Below, in pieces: positions 62,156 to 64,000 of a stretch of DNA of 64,000 nt. The DNA is from Pomphorhynchus laevis. Taxonomy: Eukaryota; Acanthocephala; Palaeacanthocephala; Echinorhynchida; Pomphorhynchidae. Made by a program: the position numbers and the translations under genes. Position 1 is the stretch's first letter. Each line of letters begins with the position of its first letter. The notes below the pieces were generated by a model. That model saw only the letters and a program-made list of their open reading frames with translations, was not told the origin of the DNA and searched no databases. The stretch is from positions 18,190 to 82,189 of the forward strand of contig WNNJ02002109.1 in NCBI GenBank assembly GCA_012934845.2. The letters are read 5' to 3'.

Positions 62156-63930
62156 TTGAAGTCATTCATAGCAGGCGTCATCATATCCTCCTTGGCAGTT
62201 TCTGAACTTGAAGTTCGTAAACATTTCGTTCTAAGCGTTGGATGGCTGTCATCATTTGTTCCATCATTTGAGTGAAATCAGGCTGCATGGAATCTGATCG
62301 TACGGAGTAGACTGATATGAGTGATTCTTATTGTTCCGTTGTGAAATGAAATCTAGAACATATCTGCTGTCTTCCTTCTGCTGCTCACAATGCTTGCACC
62401 AAGTAATTAGCAAATGAATGCAGAAGGAAGACAGCAGATGAATTACTTAACAGTAATTCATCGAAGTTTAAAGCATTTTGTTGCAAAGCACTTAATGTAG
62501 GTAATTGAGTCAACATATCTGGAGCAATAAATGGGCTGAAAAAATCCTCAATAAGATTGAGTTGTGGGGAATATGATGGCAAAAACTTTTAGATATAGTT
62601 CTTCTGAATGAAGGCCTTGTTAACTTCTCTAGTCTTATGGATTGTAGCATTGTCCATAACGATGTACTTCCTTTCATGTGCTGATAACATGGGTAAATTT
62701 TCACATATGAACTTTATTTTATATGCAAATATTCTTTATTAATGGCACATAACAAGGATATATTAGTACCCTTCAAGTTTGCTACATTGACGTAACACTT
62801 TTATTTTTTAAGGCGAGCAGCCTAAATGCTGGAATGTATGTAAATTAAATCCGAATTTATCCAAAAAATATGGATAGAAAATATGGATTCAGGTTAAAAA
62901 TGTTCCCTGCTAGGGATCAAAATATTGGAGAAATTCTTAATTTCTTTTTGACGCGAAAGGCTTTTGGATTTAATATGGGATATGTCCCTTAGCGCGTCTC
63001 GTTAAGATTCTATATAATTATAATGTGGAACCAGACAAACGAGTACGGTTGCTTAATAGATATCAACAAATTTGGCAAAAACGTTTCGGCACTACGCCTT
63101 CACGCGTATATATACATATATATATTTATATAATGTAATTTAATAATGTTATAATGTAATAACAGGCAAGCACTTAAATGCATTTCATAATTGCACTCTT
63201 CCATAAACTTTAGCATTTTAACAGCGTTAAATTCTTCCCAAATCAGACGTCAGTAAGAATTGTAAAAAAACTGAACAGAAATATTGTTGTGTGCAAACAA
63301 CTAAAGTGACGAAGTGAAGAAGGTATAAAACAGAAAGCTTTTCAAATAATCAAATTCTTATTTTCTCGGTTTTATAAATTATATATATAAGCGTGAAGGC
63401 GTAGTGCCGAAACGTTTTTGCCAAATTTGTTGATATCTATTAAACAAACGTACTCGTTTGTCTGGTTCCACATTATAATTATATAGAATCTTAACGAGAC
63501 GCGCTAAGGGACATATCACATATTAAATCAAAAAGCCTTTCGCGTCAAAAAGAAATTAAGACATTCTCCAATATTTCGATCCCTAGCCAGGAACATTTTC
63601 CTACAATATGTGCTTTGCAACAAAATGCTTTAAACTTCGATGAATTACTGGTAAATAATTCATCTGCTGTCTTCATTTTGCATTCATTTGCTAATTACTT
63701 GGTGCAAGCATTGTGAGCAGCAGAAGGAAGACATCAGATATGTTCTAGATTTTATTTCACAACGGAACAATAAGAATCACTCATATCAGTCTACTCAGTA
63801 CGATCAGATCCCATGCAGCCTGATTTCACTCAAATGATGGAACAAATGATGACAGCCATCCAACGCTGGAACGAAATGTTTACGAACTTCAAGTTCAGAA
63901 ACTGCCAAAGAGGATACGATTGCGCCTGCT
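62150..63930. repeat. 1.8-kb imperfect inverted repeat
   Basis: Left arm 62150-62500 plus 62890-63125 is the reverse complement of right arm 63385-63925. Each arm contains the PLE-type 3' end (CGCGTCTCGTTAAGATTCTAT...GGCAAAAACGTTTCGGCACTACGCC on the left), the TGCAAGCATTGTGAGCAG leader and the MQPDFTQMMEQMM Gag start of the unclassified retroelement. The left arm has about 390 extra bp with a DDE transposase fragment. Confidence 0.8.
62385..62704 (-). pseudogene. Tc1/mariner-IS630-like transposase fragment
   Basis: Minus strand: Y-IVMDNATIHKTREVNKAFI (second catalytic Asp, about 62665-62600) and, after a frameshift at about 62590, LPSYSPQLNLIEDFFS (62582-62530) with the catalytic Glu, followed by a tail ALQQNALNFDELLL. 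The tail is also present in the right arm of the inverted repeat (about 63605-63650). Confidence 0.75.
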
Positions 63931-64000
63931 ACAATGAATGACTTCAACCATATAAAAGCATGTATATTTATGAATTTTAATGTAAACTTTTTATTAATAA

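Overview
This window is eukaryotic, AT-rich, non-operonic DNA, most likely from an invertebrate animal. I infer this from the mixture of GIY-YIG Penelope-like elements (PLEs), APE-type and restriction-like-endonuclease (RLE) non-LTR retrotransposons, a Merlin DDE transposon and a partiti-like viral insertion; the species cannot be named. I see no intact host gene. The only host-like relic I recognise is an Hsp90 C-terminal tail (17145-17267). Almost everything else is mobile-element debris, much of it nested.

Layout. 1-4800: (TA)n microsatellites, a perfect 104-bp foldback inside a PLE, and a PLE with tandem pseudo-LTRs (1351-4092). 5040-10510: one PLE split by a nearly full-length minus-strand non-LTR retrotransposon with a 15-bp target-site duplication. 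10700-16088: a second truncated copy of that element, Gag and RT-tail relics, and a minus-strand RLE-RT relic. 16300-21000: orphan ORF, Hsp90 tail, duplicated minus-strand PLE and scrambled Merlin pieces. 21297-24263: an intact 988-aa RLE reverse transcriptase. 24356-29400: PLE RT, then a partiti-like viral RdRp relic, then an unclassified retroelement fused to an unknown virus-like ORF. 29534-44440: an island of about eight PLE fragments interleaved with three tandem arrays (about 300-bp units) that each carry a hammerhead ribozyme. 44530-47862: a second intact RLE-type RT (1110 aa). 47880-51030: Gag relic interrupted by another PLE with pseudo-LTRs. 51090-54950: unclassified retroelement Gag-like ORF, repeats with a small type I hammerhead, and two minus-strand non-LTR RT relics. 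55490-59860: the unknown virus-like ORF in its longer form followed by the unclassified retroelement through its RT. 59860-64000: low-complexity DNA, short repeats and a 1.8-kb inverted repeat with a DDE-transposase fragment.

The most interesting features are (i) the hammerhead arrays beside PLEs at 33345-34020, 35818-36520 and 39399-40735, whose stems covary between arrays and imply an order with closed stem I and open stem III; (ii) the RdRp relic and the virus-like ORFs near it, linked by a repeat shared between 26240-26500 and 55490-55755; and (iii) the two uninterrupted RLE-type RT ORFs amid decayed sequence. Family names come from motifs read by eye; no alignment or database search was possible.
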